Part shown: positions 52,910 to 62,458 of the stretch, in pieces
How positions within the stretch are numbered: the first letter of the stretch is position 1
Layout: the number at the start of each line of letters is the position of its first letter
DNA from: Bacterioplanoides sp. SCSIO 12839
GTDB taxonomy: Bacteria > Pseudomonadota > Gammaproteobacteria > Pseudomonadales > Oceanobacteraceae
DNA length: 64,000 nt
Reading direction: 5' to 3'
Assembly (NCBI RefSeq): GCF_024397975.1
Contig: NZ_CP073745.1
Coordinates: forward strand, 1,452,501 to 1,516,500
Position numbers and translations under genes: made by a program
Notes under the pieces: generated by a model
Told to the model about the DNA's origin: nothing
What the model saw: the letters and a program-made list of their open reading frames with translations, nothing else
Databases searched by the model: none

Positions 52910-53413
52910 TTATTGAGCGTTCAGCTGAATCTCTTTACCCGATTCAATGAATGGGTAAGCGCGTATACGCCAGCCTTGTTCGAGGCTATCAACCCAAATG
53001 CGACGACGGCCGGGTAATTCGATATCGTTAACACCTGCATAACTGCCATCCGACATTTGTTGCAGCAGCAGTGTGACATCACGATCTTCCAGTGTTGGAT
53101 GAATCAAATGCACTTGCAGGGTATTAGGAAATTCATCCAGTAAACCATTCAGTGTCAGGCGCATTTCATCGGCGGTGAATACCGCAGTGGCATTAATCTG
53201 ATGAGAGCGTGCTTTTTCATCGGCAGCCTGATTTTCGGTGTAGCTGACCCCATCTTTGTAGTAGCTATCACTCACCAGAGAGTCTTTGGTTTTTAATGCA
53301 GTTGAGAGCATGATAAAACCCCAGATCACGGCCAGAATCGGAATACCGATGACAATCAGCATCAGGGGTTCCTGATAAAACCGGGTTACTTTCTCTTGAT
53401 TCTCGGGTTTCAT
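52910..53413 (-). CDS. ccoH: cbb3 oxidase assembly protein CcoH/FixH
   Basis: A 167-residue membrane-anchored protein. ATG 53413 gives the usual CcoH length; upstream starts in the frame run into the terminator hairpin. One membrane helix (about 17-40: MLIVIGIPILAVIWGFIMLS in pieces) followed by a periplasmic beta-domain with DSYYKDGVSYTENQAADEKA-type segment and RIRAYPFIESG at the end. CcoH associates with the cbb3 complex and CcoI. A terminator separates it from ccoG, so ccoH-ccoI-ccoS-safE may be a distinct unit. Confidence 0.85.
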   Translation of the reverse strand: MKPENQEKVTRFYQEPLMLIVIGIPILAVIWGFIMLSTALKTKDSLVSDSYYKDGVSYTENQAADEKARSHQINATAVFTADEMRLTLNGLLDEFPNTLQVHLIHPTLEDRDVTLLLQQMSDGSYAGVNDIELPGRRRIWVDSLEQGWRIRAYPFIESGKEIQLNAQ

Positions 53414-53437
53414 AATTCTCTCAGTCTGAACCTGCAT

Positions 53438-53474
53438 AAAAAAACCGCCCAAGTTTAACGACTTGGGCGGTTTT
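53438..53474 (-). terminator. Terminator between ccoG and ccoH
   Basis: A perfect 14-bp stem (53441-53454 with 53461-53474) with six-base loop. On the minus strand it is followed by a long T-run (plus-strand A-run 53438-53444), so it reads as a strong terminator or attenuator within the cco gene block. Confidence 0.85.
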
Positions 53475-53508
53475 GCTCTAGGGCTTTGCCCCGACGATTT
53501 GCGTTTAT

Positions 53509-54933
53509 TTACTGACGCGGAGCAATGAAGCGGCTTTCTTCACGGGCCACTTCTTCACCGCTCGATTTGCGGGTGACCACAAACTCAATGGTGGTTTTGC
53601 TGGTCGCCAGTGGATGCTCAGCCGGATCCAACTCCAGAGTCAGAGCGACTTCTTCCAGATCGTTTACTTCGAGCTCATATTCTGACGGTGCATTGGTGGT
53701 CGCTCCGTCGAGGCCCTCCACTTTAAGAACATACGTCTCAGCGGTTTGAGACATGTTCATCAGTTTCAGGTAGTACGAGTTTTTCACGGTATCGTTGGCG
53801 GTGACGGTGTAAAGAGCGCCACGGCTACGTTCAATATCCAGCTCAAACGGTGTGCGGGTGACAATGGAGTAGATGAGGCCACCAATCATCAGTACCAGAA
53901 TACCGGCGTAACCGACCAGACGAGGGCGGAAGAAATGGGTTTTCTGACCTTCCAGCTCGTTTTCAGTGGTGTAGCGAATCAGGCCTTTTGGCAGGTCCAG
54001 TTTTTCCATCACCGAGTCGCAGGCATCAATACAAAGGGCACAGCCAATACATTGATATTGCAGACCATCACGAATATCGATGCCGGTTGGACATACCTGG
54101 ACACACAAAGAGCAATCGACGCAGTCGCCCGGTTTTTCGTTTTTCGCTTCCATTTCCGCCAGCTTTTTCTTGCTGCGATGCATGCGCGGCTCGCCGCGGT
54201 TTTCGTCATACGATACCGCTAGTGTGTCACGGTCATACATAACCGACTGGAAGCGGGCGTAAGGGCACATATAGATGCAGACTTGTTCACGCATCCAGCC
54301 GGCATTGATGTAGGTGGCGGCGGTAAAGAATAACATCCAGAATACGCCCCAGCTGTTCATGCCAAATGACAGCATGTCCGGTATTAGTTCACGAATTGGG
54401 GTGAAATAGCCGACAAAAGTAACACCTGTCCAGAACGCGACAGCTAGCCAGGCAATATGTTTGATAGCTTTTTTGCGGAATTTGGTTGCTGACATCTTTT
54501 CTTTGTCGAGCTTAATACGTTGGTTACGAGTGCCTTCTGCACGCTCCTCGATCCACATAAAAATAAATGACCAGGCCGACTGTGGGCAGGTATAACCACA
54601 CCAGATACGCCCAGCCATGTTGGTAATAGTAAACAGGCCATAAGCACAGATAATCAGGATACCTGCCAGCAACGGGAAGTCCTGTGGCCAGAAGGTCATG
54701 CCAAAAATATGAAACTGTCGTGCAGGCAGGTCAAAAAATACTGCCTGACGGTCACCCCAATTGAGCCAGGCGGTACCAAAGTACGCCAGCATCAGGCCCC
54801 ACAGGGAATAGGTACGAATTTTCTGGAACAACCCTTCAACTTCACGAACGTAAATTTTCTTACGTTTTTCATACATGGATTGAGGTTGTTTAGCGGGAGG
54901 TGGGGTAACGTCCTTAACCGGAATATTACTCAT
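53509..54933 (-). CDS. ccoG: cbb3 oxidase accessory protein CcoG/FixG
   Basis: A 474-residue membrane protein with two 4Fe-4S ferredoxin motifs (CVDCSLCVQVCPTGIDIRDG and CIGCALCIDACDSVMEK), CxxxC-type cysteines in the membrane part (WCGYTCPQSAW and CIYMCPYARFQ) and five to six helices. The C-terminal third is a periplasmic Ig-like domain. CcoG reduces copper for cbb3 assembly. Starts ATG 54933 behind AAGGTG, and lies downstream of ccoP separated by a terminator at 55162, so it has its own promoter. Confidence 0.93.
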   Translation of the reverse strand: MSNIPVKDVTPPPAKQPQSMYEKRKKIYVREVEGLFQKIRTYSLWGLMLAYFGTAWLNWGDRQAVFFDLPARQFHIFGMTFWPQDFPLLAGILIICAYGLFTITNMAGRIWCGYTCPQSAWSFIFMWIEERAEGTRNQRIKLDKEKMSATKFRKKAIKHIAWLAVAFWTGVTFVGYFTPIRELIPDMLSFGMNSWGVFWMLFFTAATYINAGWMREQVCIYMCPYARFQSVMYDRDTLAVSYDENRGEPRMHRSKKKLAEMEAKNEKPGDCVDCSLCVQVCPTGIDIRDGLQYQCIGCALCIDACDSVMEKLDLPKGLIRYTTENELEGQKTHFFRPRLVGYAGILVLMIGGLIYSIVTRTPFELDIERSRGALYTVTANDTVKNSYYLKLMNMSQTAETYVLKVEGLDGATTNAPSEYELEVNDLEEVALTLELDPAEHPLATSKTTIEFVVTRKSSGEEVAREESRFIAPRQ

Positions 54934-55243
54934 AACAGCAAATCACCTTGGTTGGGTCTCTTGGTTGCATTTGCTCGGCCAGAAAAGGTCTGGTAACTCT
55001 TTTTCAGGTCAGCTGCAGCGCTTCTCATCATTTTTTCAGATCGGTAGTCAAGGTTTAGACTATCTTTGCCTGAATTATCAAATTTCCCTATCGGGTTGGT
55101 TAACCCCGGCGTTCCTTATATAACGCTCCAATTATATAGCTTTTGGAATAAGCTTATAACGAAAAAAGCGGCTCAAGGCCGCTTTTTTCAGTTTTTATTG
55201 TCTTAGCTCAACCTCCGCCATGGCAGAGGCTGGCTTTGACAAA
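54934..55243. other. Intergenic region between ccoG and ccoP
   Basis: About 310 bases with the ccoP-side terminator (55162-55188) and presumably the ccoG promoter. No ORF supported on the minus strand. Confidence 0.6.
55162..55188. terminator. Bidirectional terminator after ccoP
   Basis: An 11-bp stem (55162-55172 with 55178-55188) with flanking A- and T-runs on opposite sides; ends the ccoNOQP message on the minus strand. Confidence 0.85.
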
Positions 55244-56164
55244 TTACTTCTGAGACAGAGAGTAGATGTAGGCCGATACAATATGGATCTTCTGATCCGT
55301 ATTGGTATCCCAAATCTCTCCGAATGCTGGCATCTTACCGTTACGACCATTCTTCAGAGTGAAGGTGATGTCTTTGGTAGAACCGCCATACAGCCATACG
55401 TCATCAGTCAGGTTAGGTGCACCAACCAGTTGGTTGCCAGTGCCGTCGACAGCGTGACAAGCCATACACAGTTGCTGGTACTTAGGTGCCGCACGTTCAG
55501 CAGATGCTGCATCATGCTTCAGGCCTGCCAGAGAACGCACATAAGCGGTCATATCGGCAACACCTTCTTCACCCAGAACACCGCCCCATGCTGGCATTGC
55601 ACCCATACGGCCATGCTTAATGGTTTGTACGATGTTTTCAGGCTTACCACCATACAGCCAGTCGCTGTCGGTCAGATTCGGGAAGCCTTTGGTGCCTGCT
55701 GCGTCAGTCTGGTGACAGATAGAGCAGTTGCTCATGAACAAGCGCTTACCGGTTTCCATCGCTTCTTTGTTTTTGGTCAGCTCTGGAATCGGCGTTGCAG
55801 CATATTCGTTGAACAAAGGTTCGATATCTTTTTCGAACGACTGAACTTCCGCTTTCCATTGGTTTGAAGAAGACCAGGAAACTTGTTCGCCGTCGACTTC
55901 AACCGTCAGGAAACCATTCCAGTTGCCCAGGCCGTATACGAACATATAGCCAATTGCAAAAATAATGGTGGACCAAAACATCATTACCCACCAACGTGGT
56001 AATGGGTTGTCCAGCTCCTGAATACCATCGTACTCATGGCCGGTAGTTTGATCAGTTTCTTCTTTTCTCATGCCGCGGCTGGTGTACTGAATCAGTACGC
56101 CGCAACCAATGATGGATCCAACGACAATTACCGCGACCCATACTTGCCAGAATGTCTCTAACAT
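55244..56164 (-). CDS. ccoP: cbb3 oxidase subunit III CcoP (dihaem c)
   Basis: A 306-residue subunit with two N-terminal membrane helices (about 5-25 and 60-80, including WWVMMFWSTIIFAIGYMFVY in parts) and two c-type haem sites, CSICHQTDAAG and CMACHAVDGTG. Each haem domain ends in a GxMP or MPAW/MPAF loop supplying the Met ligand (GAMPAWGG, GKMPAFGE). Carries electrons from periplasmic donors into CcoN. GGAG lies before the ATG, overlapping the ccoQ end region; last gene of ccoNOQP. Confidence 0.95.
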   Translation of the reverse strand: MLETFWQVWVAVIVVGSIIGCGVLIQYTSRGMRKEETDQTTGHEYDGIQELDNPLPRWWVMMFWSTIIFAIGYMFVYGLGNWNGFLTVEVDGEQVSWSSSNQWKAEVQSFEKDIEPLFNEYAATPIPELTKNKEAMETGKRLFMSNCSICHQTDAAGTKGFPNLTDSDWLYGGKPENIVQTIKHGRMGAMPAWGGVLGEEGVADMTAYVRSLAGLKHDAASAERAAPKYQQLCMACHAVDGTGNQLVGAPNLTDDVWLYGGSTKDITFTLKNGRNGKMPAFGEIWDTNTDQKIHIVSAYIYSLSQK

Positions 56165-56167
56165 AAT

Positions 56168-56347
56168 TTATTTACTCCGATCGTTATCGTCGTGCGGCGG
56201 CATTCCATCATCATTGTTATGAAATGGAATCTGAGCATCATCGTCGAACCGTTGTTTGCGGCTGGAGCCATAGGCCCACCACAAGATTCCGCTAAAAGCT
56301 ATCAGGGCGAAAATAGAGCCCAAACCGCGCACGTCGTTAATATCCAT
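56168..56347 (-). CDS. ccoQ: cbb3 oxidase subunit CcoQ
   Basis: A 59-residue protein, too short for many gene finders. One membrane helix (about 8-26, with FALIAFSGILWWAYGS) is followed by SRKQRFDDDAQIPFHN, the CcoQ family tail, here with extra His/Asp residues. It protects the oxidase from oxygen and helps assembly. Three bases before ccoP and fifteen after ccoO. Confidence 0.9.
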   Translation of the reverse strand: MDINDVRGLGSIFALIAFSGILWWAYGSSRKQRFDDDAQIPFHNNDDGMPPHDDNDRSK

Positions 56348-56361
56348 GGGTTTCCCGTCGT

Positions 56362-56970
56362 TTATCGCTTAGTTACCACAGTGCCCAGTTGTTGCAGGTA
56401 AGCAACCAGAGCTTCGATTTCAGTGACGCCATCAACTGCCGCTTTTGCACCTTCGATGTCTTCATCTGTGTAAGGAACACCTACACGACGCAGAGCAATC
56501 ATTTTGTTTGGTGTTTCACGACCATCAACAGTGTCTTCGAATAACCATGGGTAAGAAGGCATGATGGACTCAGGTACAACATCACGTGGGTTGTACATGT
56601 GAGCACGGTGCCATTCGTCAGAGTAACGACCACCTAAACGTGCCAGATCCGGACCAGTACGCTTAGAACCCCACAGGAATGGGTGCTCATACACGTGCTC
56701 GCCAGATACAGAGTACGGGCCATAACGCTCGGTTTCTGCACGGAAAGGACGAACCATTTGAGTGTGACATACGTGACAACCTTCACGGATGTAGATGTCA
56801 CGGCCTTCCAGTTCCACTGCATTCAGTGGCTTCAGGCCTTCAACCGGTTGGTTAGTGTCTTCATGGAAGATCAGAGGAACAATTTCAGCCATACCACCCC
56901 AGCTCAAAGCGATCACAATCATGACCACCATTAAGGGTAAGCTGCGTTCAATATCATCATGCTTAATCAT
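56362..56970 (-). CDS. ccoO: cbb3 oxidase subunit II CcoO (monohaem c)
   Basis: A 202-residue subunit with an N-terminal membrane anchor (about 12-33) and a single c-type haem site, [12 protein letters not shown]. The downstream region has [26 protein letters not shown] (in parts) and [10 protein letters not shown] with the Met ligand. It receives electrons from CcoP and passes them to CcoN. ATG 56970; 14 bases after ccoN. Confidence 0.95.
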   Translation of the reverse strand: MIKHDDIERSLPLMVVMIVIALSWGGMAEIVPLIFHEDTNQPVEGLKPLNAVELEGRDIYIREGCHVCHTQMVRPFRAETERYGPYSVSGEHVYEHPFLWGSKRTGPDLARLGGRYSDEWHRAHMYNPRDVVPESIMPSYPWLFEDTVDGRETPNKMIALRRVGVPYTDEDIEGAKAAVDGVTEIEALVAYLQQLGTVVTKR

Positions 56971-56984
56971 TGTCTTGTTACTCC

Positions 56985-58418
56985 TTAAGCCTGAGCCGGT
57001 GCTGCATTCGCAGCTTCTTTCTTGGCGTCACGCACAGTCATGTAGACGTTGTAAGCCATCACCACCATGCCCAGCAGGAAGATACCACCACCGATGGTAC
57101 GAACCACATAACCAGCATGAGATGCTTCAACAGACTCTACGAAGCTGTAAGTCAGGGTGCCGTCAGCATTTACTGCACGCCACATCAGACCTTGCATAAT
57201 GCCGTTAACCCACAGTGCCGCGATGTACAGAACGGTACCAATGGTCGACATCCAGAAGTGAACGTTGATCAGTGAAGTTGAGTACATTTCACCGGCTTTA
57301 CGGCCAAACATGATTGGGATCAGGTGGTACAGAGCACCAATAGAAACCATAGCAACCCAGCCCAGAGCACCGGAGTGTACGTGACCAATGGTCCAGTCAG
57401 TGTTGTGTGACAGTGCGTTTACGGTCTTGATCGACATCATCGGGCCTTCGAAGGTAGACATACCGTAGAAAGACAGAGAGACAACCAGGAAGCGCAGGAT
57501 AGGATCGTTACGCAGTTTGTGCCATGCACCAGACAGCGTCATCATACCGTTGATCATACCACCCCAGGATGGAGCCAGCAGGATCAGAGACATAATCATA
57601 CCCGCAGTTTGTGCCCAGTCAGGCAGTGCAGAGTAGTGCAGGTGGTGACCACCAGCCCAAACGTAGATAGAAATCAGTGCCCAGAAGTGAACGATCGACA
57701 GACGGTAAGAATAAACCGGACGACCTGCTTGCTTAGGAACGAAGTAGTACATGATGCCCAGGAAGCCCGCCGTCAGGAAGAAACCTACCGCATTGTGGCC
57801 CCACCACCATTGAATCATCGCATCAACGGTACCAGCCCAAACAGAGTAAGACTTGGTCAGTGATACTGGTGTTTGCAGGTTGTTGCCGATGTACAGGATA
57901 GCAACCATGATCATGAACGCCGCGAAGAACCAGTTAGCAACATAAATGTGGCTTTCTTTACGGATCGCAACAGTACCCAGGAAGTTGATGGTATAAGCAA
58001 CCCATACCAGCACAACCATAATATCGATTGGCCATTCCAGTTCGGCGTACTCTTTAGCGGATGTCATGCCCAGTGGCAGAGTGATCGCCGCCGCAACAAT
58101 AATCGCGTTCCAGCCCCAGAAGGTGAACGACGCTAATGTGTCTGAGAACAGACGCGTGCGACAGGTACGTTGAACAATGTAGTAGGAGGTTGCAAATAAT
58201 GCAGAACCACCAAAGGCGAAAATAACCGCATTGGTGTGTAACGGACGTAAACGACCGAACGATAACCAAGGGGTATCAAAGTTTAATGCAGGCCATGCCA
58301 GCTGGGCAGCGATTAAAACACCGACTGCCATGCCAACAATGCCCCAAACTACAGTCATAATGGCAAATTGTCTTACCACCTTGTAGTTGTACTCGGGATG
58401 GTCAAATGCTGTGCTCAT
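56985..58418 (-). CDS. ccoN: cbb3 oxidase catalytic subunit CcoN
   Basis: A 477-residue haem-copper oxidase with 12 helices that reduces oxygen to water at low oxygen tension. ATG 58418 is preferred (GGA eight bases before it); ATG 58424 also fits the frame. Haem and Cu ligands are seen in [33 protein letters not shown] and [14 protein letters not shown]. The Tyr in the CcoN-type position (helix [14 protein letters not shown]) is intact. It is the first gene of ccoNOQP and lies next to Anr and the maturation genes. Confidence 0.96.
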   Translation of the reverse strand: MSTAFDHPEYNYKVVRQFAIMTVVWGIVGMAVGVLIAAQLAWPALNFDTPWLSFGRLRPLHTNAVIFAFGGSALFATSYYIVQRTCRTRLFSDTLASFTFWGWNAIIVAAAITLPLGMTSAKEYAELEWPIDIMVVLVWVAYTINFLGTVAIRKESHIYVANWFFAAFMIMVAILYIGNNLQTPVSLTKSYSVWAGTVDAMIQWWWGHNAVGFFLTAGFLGIMYYFVPKQAGRPVYSYRLSIVHFWALISIYVWAGGHHLHYSALPDWAQTAGMIMSLILLAPSWGGMINGMMTLSGAWHKLRNDPILRFLVVSLSFYGMSTFEGPMMSIKTVNALSHNTDWTIGHVHSGALGWVAMVSIGALYHLIPIMFGRKAGEMYSTSLINVHFWMSTIGTVLYIAALWVNGIMQGLMWRAVNADGTLTYSFVESVEASHAGYVVRTIGGGIFLLGMVVMAYNVYMTVRDAKKEAANAAPAQA

Positions 58419-58567
58419 GATCATATTCCATTTAACAGCGAGGGTTGAGGGTTAAAAAATCGGTGCGACATTATCCGCGCAGAAACTGCTATTTGCAATT
58501 TAAAGTCAGAAAAAACGCATGATTTTCAGCAGCTTAAGCCACATTTTTTGTGATTATTTGCTCGCTA

Positions 58568-58584
58568 TTGAGAATGGCTCTCAA
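58568..58584. promoter_or_regulatory. Inverted repeat upstream of ccoN
   Basis: TTGAGA-N5-TCTCAA, a perfect 6+6 palindrome about 150 bases before ccoN. Spacing does not fit an FNR box (TTGAT-N4-ATCAA). It could be a site for another regulator. Confidence 0.3.
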
Positions 58585-58690
58585 CACCACCGCTCCTCAG
58601 CCAAGCTTATCACTTCGTTACTCCAGAGTAGCCCGAAAAGAACTACCTGAAACCACAGACTGAATATTAAATTGGTGCCCAGTCAAAATA

Positions 58691-58704
58691 TTGATATAAC
58701 GCAA
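58691..58704. promoter_or_regulatory. Partial Anr/FNR box
   Basis: TTGAT-ATAA-CGCAA matches eight of ten consensus bases of the FNR/Anr box. It lies 85 bases before the hydrolase gene and about 270 before ccoN, so its target is unclear. Confidence 0.3.
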
Positions 58705-58788
58705 TAGATGTAAAGAAGTGACAGAGAAATGTCCTTGTTTTGTAAGTGGTTAAAGAATCCGCAGTAGATAAAATGAATGGAGTGATGT

Positions 58789-59418
58789 GTGAGTAATCAG
58801 TATTTACAGGACGGTAATCCGGATCACCCTCTGGTCTTTCTGGCACATGGCGCCGGCGCCGGTATGAATAGTACTTTTATGCAGCAAATGGCTCAGTGGT
58901 TGGCTGAGTTGGATCTATATGTGGTGCGCTTTGATTTTCCTTATATGCAGAAGCGTGAGCAGGATGGCAAAAAGCGCCCGCCAGATCGTGCATCCAAACT
59001 GTTGCAGGCCTACCAGGAGGTGATTCAGGAATTTGATCGTCCTTGTGTCGTGGCCGGCAAATCCATGGGAGGCCGGATGGCGACTTTATTAGCGGCTGAA
59101 CAGGATCAGCCCCTGATTAAAGGATGCGCTGCATTGGGCTATCCCTTTCACCCATTAGGCAAGCCCGACAACCTTCGTACCGAACATTTGCAGGCGTTAT
59201 CTTGCCCGACGCTGATTCTACAGGGCACGCGTGACAAAATGGGAAATCAGAAAGAAGTGGGTAGTTATTCACTCGCCGATGAACTGATGATTCAGTGGTT
59301 GCCGGATGGTGACCATGATTTAAAGCCGAGAAAAGCCAGTGGCTTTACTCATGAGAGAAATATACAAGCTGCGGCACAAAGCCTGGCTGAGTTCTCCCGG
59401 GCTATTCTCACTCGCTGA
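58789..59418 (+). CDS. Alpha/beta hydrolase, KANL3/Tex30 family
   Basis: A 209-residue alpha/beta hydrolase. GTG start at 58789 after GGAG. The nucleophile elbow reads GKSMGGRMA, the acid is in LQGTRDKMG and the His in PDGDHDLKPRKASG, all in the order of the family also found in eukaryotic Tex30. N-terminal HGAGAGMNSTFM forms the oxyanion region. Substrate is unknown. Single gene. Confidence 0.85.
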   Translation: MSNQYLQDGNPDHPLVFLAHGAGAGMNSTFMQQMAQWLAELDLYVVRFDFPYMQKREQDGKKRPPDRASKLLQAYQEVIQEFDRPCVVAGKSMGGRMATLLAAEQDQPLIKGCAALGYPFHPLGKPDNLRTEHLQALSCPTLILQGTRDKMGNQKEVGSYSLADELMIQWLPDGDHDLKPRKASGFTHERNIQAAAQSLAEFSRAILTR

Positions 59419-59474
59419 AAAATGCCCGGGTTAAGCGCTGTGAATAACGCCGAAAGAAATAAGCAGGAGAAGAG

Positions 59475-59756
59475 TTACGCTGTCAGAATGGTAATTTTTT
59501 CCTGCTGTTCCAAAATTGGCTGAATGGCACCAATAACATCCTGGCGTGCTTTGGAGTGAGACCATTGATTCCACGCTTCAGCGCTTTGCCAGTTAGTAAT
59601 GATAAAGCGATGGTTGGGTTTGTTGGCATCTTTATAGGTCGCGCCAGAAATATAGCCATCCGCTTCTAAAATTGCGCGCAGTGTACTTTTAATAGCCTGC
59701 TCATAGGTTGACTCCATACCATCAGCAATAACACGCTCAATAATTACTTTGATCAT
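59475..59756 (-). CDS. ABM-domain (antibiotic biosynthesis monooxygenase-like) protein
   Basis: A 93-residue dimeric alpha/beta barrel protein. IERVIADGMESTYEQAIKSTL in parts, DGYISGATYKDANKP and a Trp-rich TNWQSAEAWNQWSHS segment match the ABM/YgiN fold. Such proteins can be small quinol monooxygenases or haem-related enzymes, but many have no known reaction. AAGGAAG precedes the ATG. Single gene, divergent from an SDR gene. Confidence 0.75.
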   Translation of the reverse strand: MIKVIIERVIADGMESTYEQAIKSTLRAILEADGYISGATYKDANKPNHRFIITNWQSAEAWNQWSHSKARQDVIGAIQPILEQQEKITILTA

Positions 59757-59847
59757 TTTTTATACTTCCTTAACCAACGTCGTATTTATTTTATTAGCAT
59801 AGTGGATAGATGCGCCGAGGTGAATCAACGTAGGGGAATTTCCGCCG

Positions 59848-60585
59848 ATGTCTGAAAAGAAAAATGTCTGGATTTCCGGAGGTAGCTCAGAAATTGCACA
59901 AAGCCTGATTCAATTACTGAATATTCAACCGGATGTCTCTAATATCATCGTGTTGTCACGCAATGCGGTTTCTATTAATAAAGAAGAGACTGGCGGTGCA
60001 AGGATTATTCCGATTCAGTTGGATTGGCTAACAGAAGACGCAGGCAAACAATTAACGGGCGTAGTGGAGCAATATCCGCCACACCGGGTGTTTTGTTGCA
60101 ATGGCATTTTGCATGATGAATCACAGATGCCAGAGAAAAACCTCAAAGCCATGAACCTCCAATGGTTACACCACAGTCTTGATGCCAACGTCTGGCCGCA
60201 TATTGCTTTGGCACAAATCGTAGAACGCTCGCTTACACGGCAGCATGACCTGCGTTGGATTTCATTATCGGCCATGGTCGGCAGCATCAGCGATAATCAG
60301 CTAGGTGGCTGGTACAGCTATCGGATGACCAAAGCCGCACTGAATATGCTGATAAAAAACCTCTCCATCGAATGGCAACGCAAAAGCCCAAAAACAATTG
60401 CCGTTGCAGTGCACCCGGGAACCACCGATACCCGATTATCAGAACCATTCCAGAAGAATATTCAACCGGGTAAATTGTACAGTGCCGACTTAACCGCACA
60501 GCGAATGCTGAACGTGATGGAGCACTTAACAGAGGAAGATAATGGCAAGCTGTTGCATTGGGATGGCAGTGTGCTGCCTTGGTAA
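59848..60585 (+). CDS. SDR oxidoreductase, C-factor-like
   Basis: A 245-residue atypical short-chain dehydrogenase. The cofactor loop reads ISGGSSEIAQSL, with CNGILHD in place of NNAG, and the catalytic Ser (SLSAMVGSIS) and Tyr-Lys pair (WYSYRMTKAALNM) are present. The closing VHPGTTDTRLSEPF is typical of the C-factor/CsgA-like subgroup. Substrate unknown. Distance to the following hydrolase gene is about 50 bases, so the two could be co-transcribed. Confidence 0.8.
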   Translation: MSEKKNVWISGGSSEIAQSLIQLLNIQPDVSNIIVLSRNAVSINKEETGGARIIPIQLDWLTEDAGKQLTGVVEQYPPHRVFCCNGILHDESQMPEKNLKAMNLQWLHHSLDANVWPHIALAQIVERSLTRQHDLRWISLSAMVGSISDNQLGGWYSYRMTKAALNMLIKNLSIEWQRKSPKTIAVAVHPGTTDTRLSEPFQKNIQPGKLYSADLTAQRMLNVMEHLTEEDNGKLLHWDGSVLPW

Positions 60586-60633
60586 ATAAACTACGGTAAT
60601 TTTAATCTCACTCATTTTTATACAGGAAAACCC

Positions 60634-61731
60634 ATGTCAGACGCCGTTTTGTTTGAAGAGCGTGAAGCCGTCGCCAGTAAAAAAATTGGTATTGCGCAAT
60701 TAAACGCTGAGAAGTCGTTGAACGCGCTCAGTCAATCCATGGTTGATCTGTTATTACCTCAAATGCAGCAGTGGCAAGCCGATAACGATATTGTGTGTGT
60801 GTTCTTGCATGGTGCGGGTGAAAAGGCATTTTGTGCTGGTGGCGATGTGGTTTCCTTACACGCACATTCGGCGGCTTACGGCGAAACATTACCCAATACA
60901 CAATGCGCCGATTTTTTTGAGAAAGAGTACCGTCTCGATTATCTGATCCATACCTTTACCAAGCCCATTATTGTGTGGGGCAATGGTTTTGTAATGGGAG
61001 GCGGAATGGGGTTATTGAATGGTGCTTCCCATCGGGTGGTGACTGAAAGCACTCGTATCGCCATGCCAGAAATTACCATTGGATTATATCCGGATGTGGG
61101 TGGCTCCTGGTTTCTGAATCGTACTCCTGGAAAAACAGGGTTATTTCTGGGCCTTACCGGAGCTCAAATCAATGGCAGTGATGCTTTGTATCTGAACTTT
61201 GCTGATCATTTTATTGCTGATGCCGCAAAAGAACAGGTGATGGCTGCTCTGGCTGACGTTGCCAATCATCGCGATGTTGATCAGGTGTTGCAGCCTTTTA
61301 TTCAGCAGGCAAACGCATTGCGGCCAGAGGGGAATATCGAGGCGCATATCGATTGGATTAATGAGGTGTGTGCAGATGACGATTTAGCCGCCGTTGTCGC
61401 CAATATCACGGCCTATCATGGCGATGATAAGTGGTGTGCTAAAGCGGCAAAAACATTAGCGAACGGCTGTCCGGTTACTCCTTATCTGGTGTGGCAGCAG
61501 TTGATTCGTGGCCAGGATTTATCGTTGCCGCAAGTGTTTCAGATGGAGCTGACATTGTCGGTTAACTGTGCCCGATATGGTCATTTTAAAGAGGGCGTCA
61601 GGGCGTTATTGATCGATAAAGATCGACAGCCTAAATGGATGCCCGCCCAATTTGATGAGGTTCAGGAGGCGCATATTAACGCCTTTTTTGCAGAACCCTG
61701 GGATCAGAACCCTTTATTGGATCTGATATAA
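60634..61731 (+). CDS. 3-hydroxyisobutyryl-CoA hydrolase-like (HIBCH)
   Basis: A 365-residue ECH_2-type hydrolase. Crotonase-fold features: EKAFCAGGDVVSL (oxyanion region), NGFVMGGGMGLLNGASHRVV and PEITIGLYPDVGGSWFLNR, the HIBCH signature with Glu/Asp catalytic residues. C-terminal FFAEPWDQNPLLDL extension fits the subgroup. It would hydrolyse 3-hydroxyisobutyryl-CoA in valine degradation or a related acyl-CoA. CAGGAAAA before the ATG. No other valine pathway genes are nearby. Confidence 0.85.
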   Translation: MSDAVLFEEREAVASKKIGIAQLNAEKSLNALSQSMVDLLLPQMQQWQADNDIVCVFLHGAGEKAFCAGGDVVSLHAHSAAYGETLPNTQCADFFEKEYRLDYLIHTFTKPIIVWGNGFVMGGGMGLLNGASHRVVTESTRIAMPEITIGLYPDVGGSWFLNRTPGKTGLFLGLTGAQINGSDALYLNFADHFIADAAKEQVMAALADVANHRDVDQVLQPFIQQANALRPEGNIEAHIDWINEVCADDDLAAVVANITAYHGDDKWCAKAAKTLANGCPVTPYLVWQQLIRGQDLSLPQVFQMELTLSVNCARYGHFKEGVRALLIDKDRQPKWMPAQFDEVQEAHINAFFAEPWDQNPLLDLI

Positions 61732-61773
61732 CGTCAGTCGTGTTGGTATAACGACAGGGTTGCGGCGAGTGGT

Positions 61774-62286
61774 TTATACCATCGCCACAATCATCACCGT
61801 CAGCCATATTACAAAACCGATAATGATGATGCCCCAGTCGGCTCCGTTCAGGTCGGTGTTTTGGGCAAAAAAGTGCAGGCGTTTGTCGTGTATCAGGTTG
61901 ATGGTCTGGTTAGCCAATAAATTTGGCAACAGTGTCAGCATAAACACTAAGGCTCCCCAGGGGTGGTCGGTCAGCAGTAACCAAACCGGAATCAGGTTAA
62001 ACAATACATACAATAAATAAACTCGGGCAGGGCTCCAGCGCGGTTTTTCATCATCCTGCTGGCCTTGCTGATGCACGCGCCGATACAGGTCGTATTGATA
62101 GATGATGCTGAACAGAGTTCTGAGGAAGGGGTTCACATTGCCATTCTGGCGTTCAATTTGTAGCCAGTTCTGGTAATTCCAAACCAAGCCGAACAGGCCA
62201 AATGAGGCTAGCGATAGCTCAATCAGTTTTTCGGTGCCTATCTGGAAAAATAAACTCTTTTCCTGAGTTTCTTTGTGCTGCTGCAT
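61774..62286 (-). CDS. Conserved inner-membrane protein of unknown function
   Basis: A 170-residue membrane protein with about four helices (near residues 25-45, 95-115, 120-140, 150-170). ATG 62286 follows GGAAA; upstream in-frame starts reach 62334. Hydrophilic positions around the N-terminus (MQQHKETQEKSLFF) and a helix LIELSLASFGLFGLVWNYQNW, then DLYRRVHQQGQQ. The pattern resembles a DUF4234-like or small conserved family, without further evidence. Convergent with the HIBCH-like gene. Confidence 0.6.
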   Translation of the reverse strand: MQQHKETQEKSLFFQIGTEKLIELSLASFGLFGLVWNYQNWLQIERQNGNVNPFLRTLFSIIYQYDLYRRVHQQGQQDDEKPRWSPARVYLLYVLFNLIPVWLLLTDHPWGALVFMLTLLPNLLANQTINLIHDKRLHFFAQNTDLNGADWGIIIIGFVIWLTVMIVAMV

Positions 62287-62458
62287 AACGGTTTCCACAA
62301 CAAAATGCCTACGCAGTATACCCATGCTTTTCACCGACGCGAACCCCTGTCTGGGCGCTTCTTATTAAGCTTTGTAAATGGTTGTGAATGTGGGCTGGTG
62401 TTCATCCGCTGCTTTCAGTAATCTAGGTCGGTTTTAGTCAGCGCCGAAATAGAAGTGT

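Larger units (their letters stand above)
58419..58788. other. Divergent promoter region of ccoNOQP
   Basis: About 370 bases between ccoN (minus) and a hydrolase gene (plus). Contains an inverted repeat at 58568-58584 and a partial Anr-like box at 58691-58704; no reading frame supported. Confidence 0.5.

Noticed and set aside
55220-55867. 215-residue plus-strand frame opposite ccoP
   Set aside because: Antisense to the ccoP haem domains, no start signals; ccoP is clearly coding on the minus strand.
58568-58584. Palindrome TTGAGA-N5-TCTCAA considered as an FNR box
   Set aside because: Arms and spacing do not fit TTGAT-N4-ATCAA; kept only as an unassigned inverted repeat.
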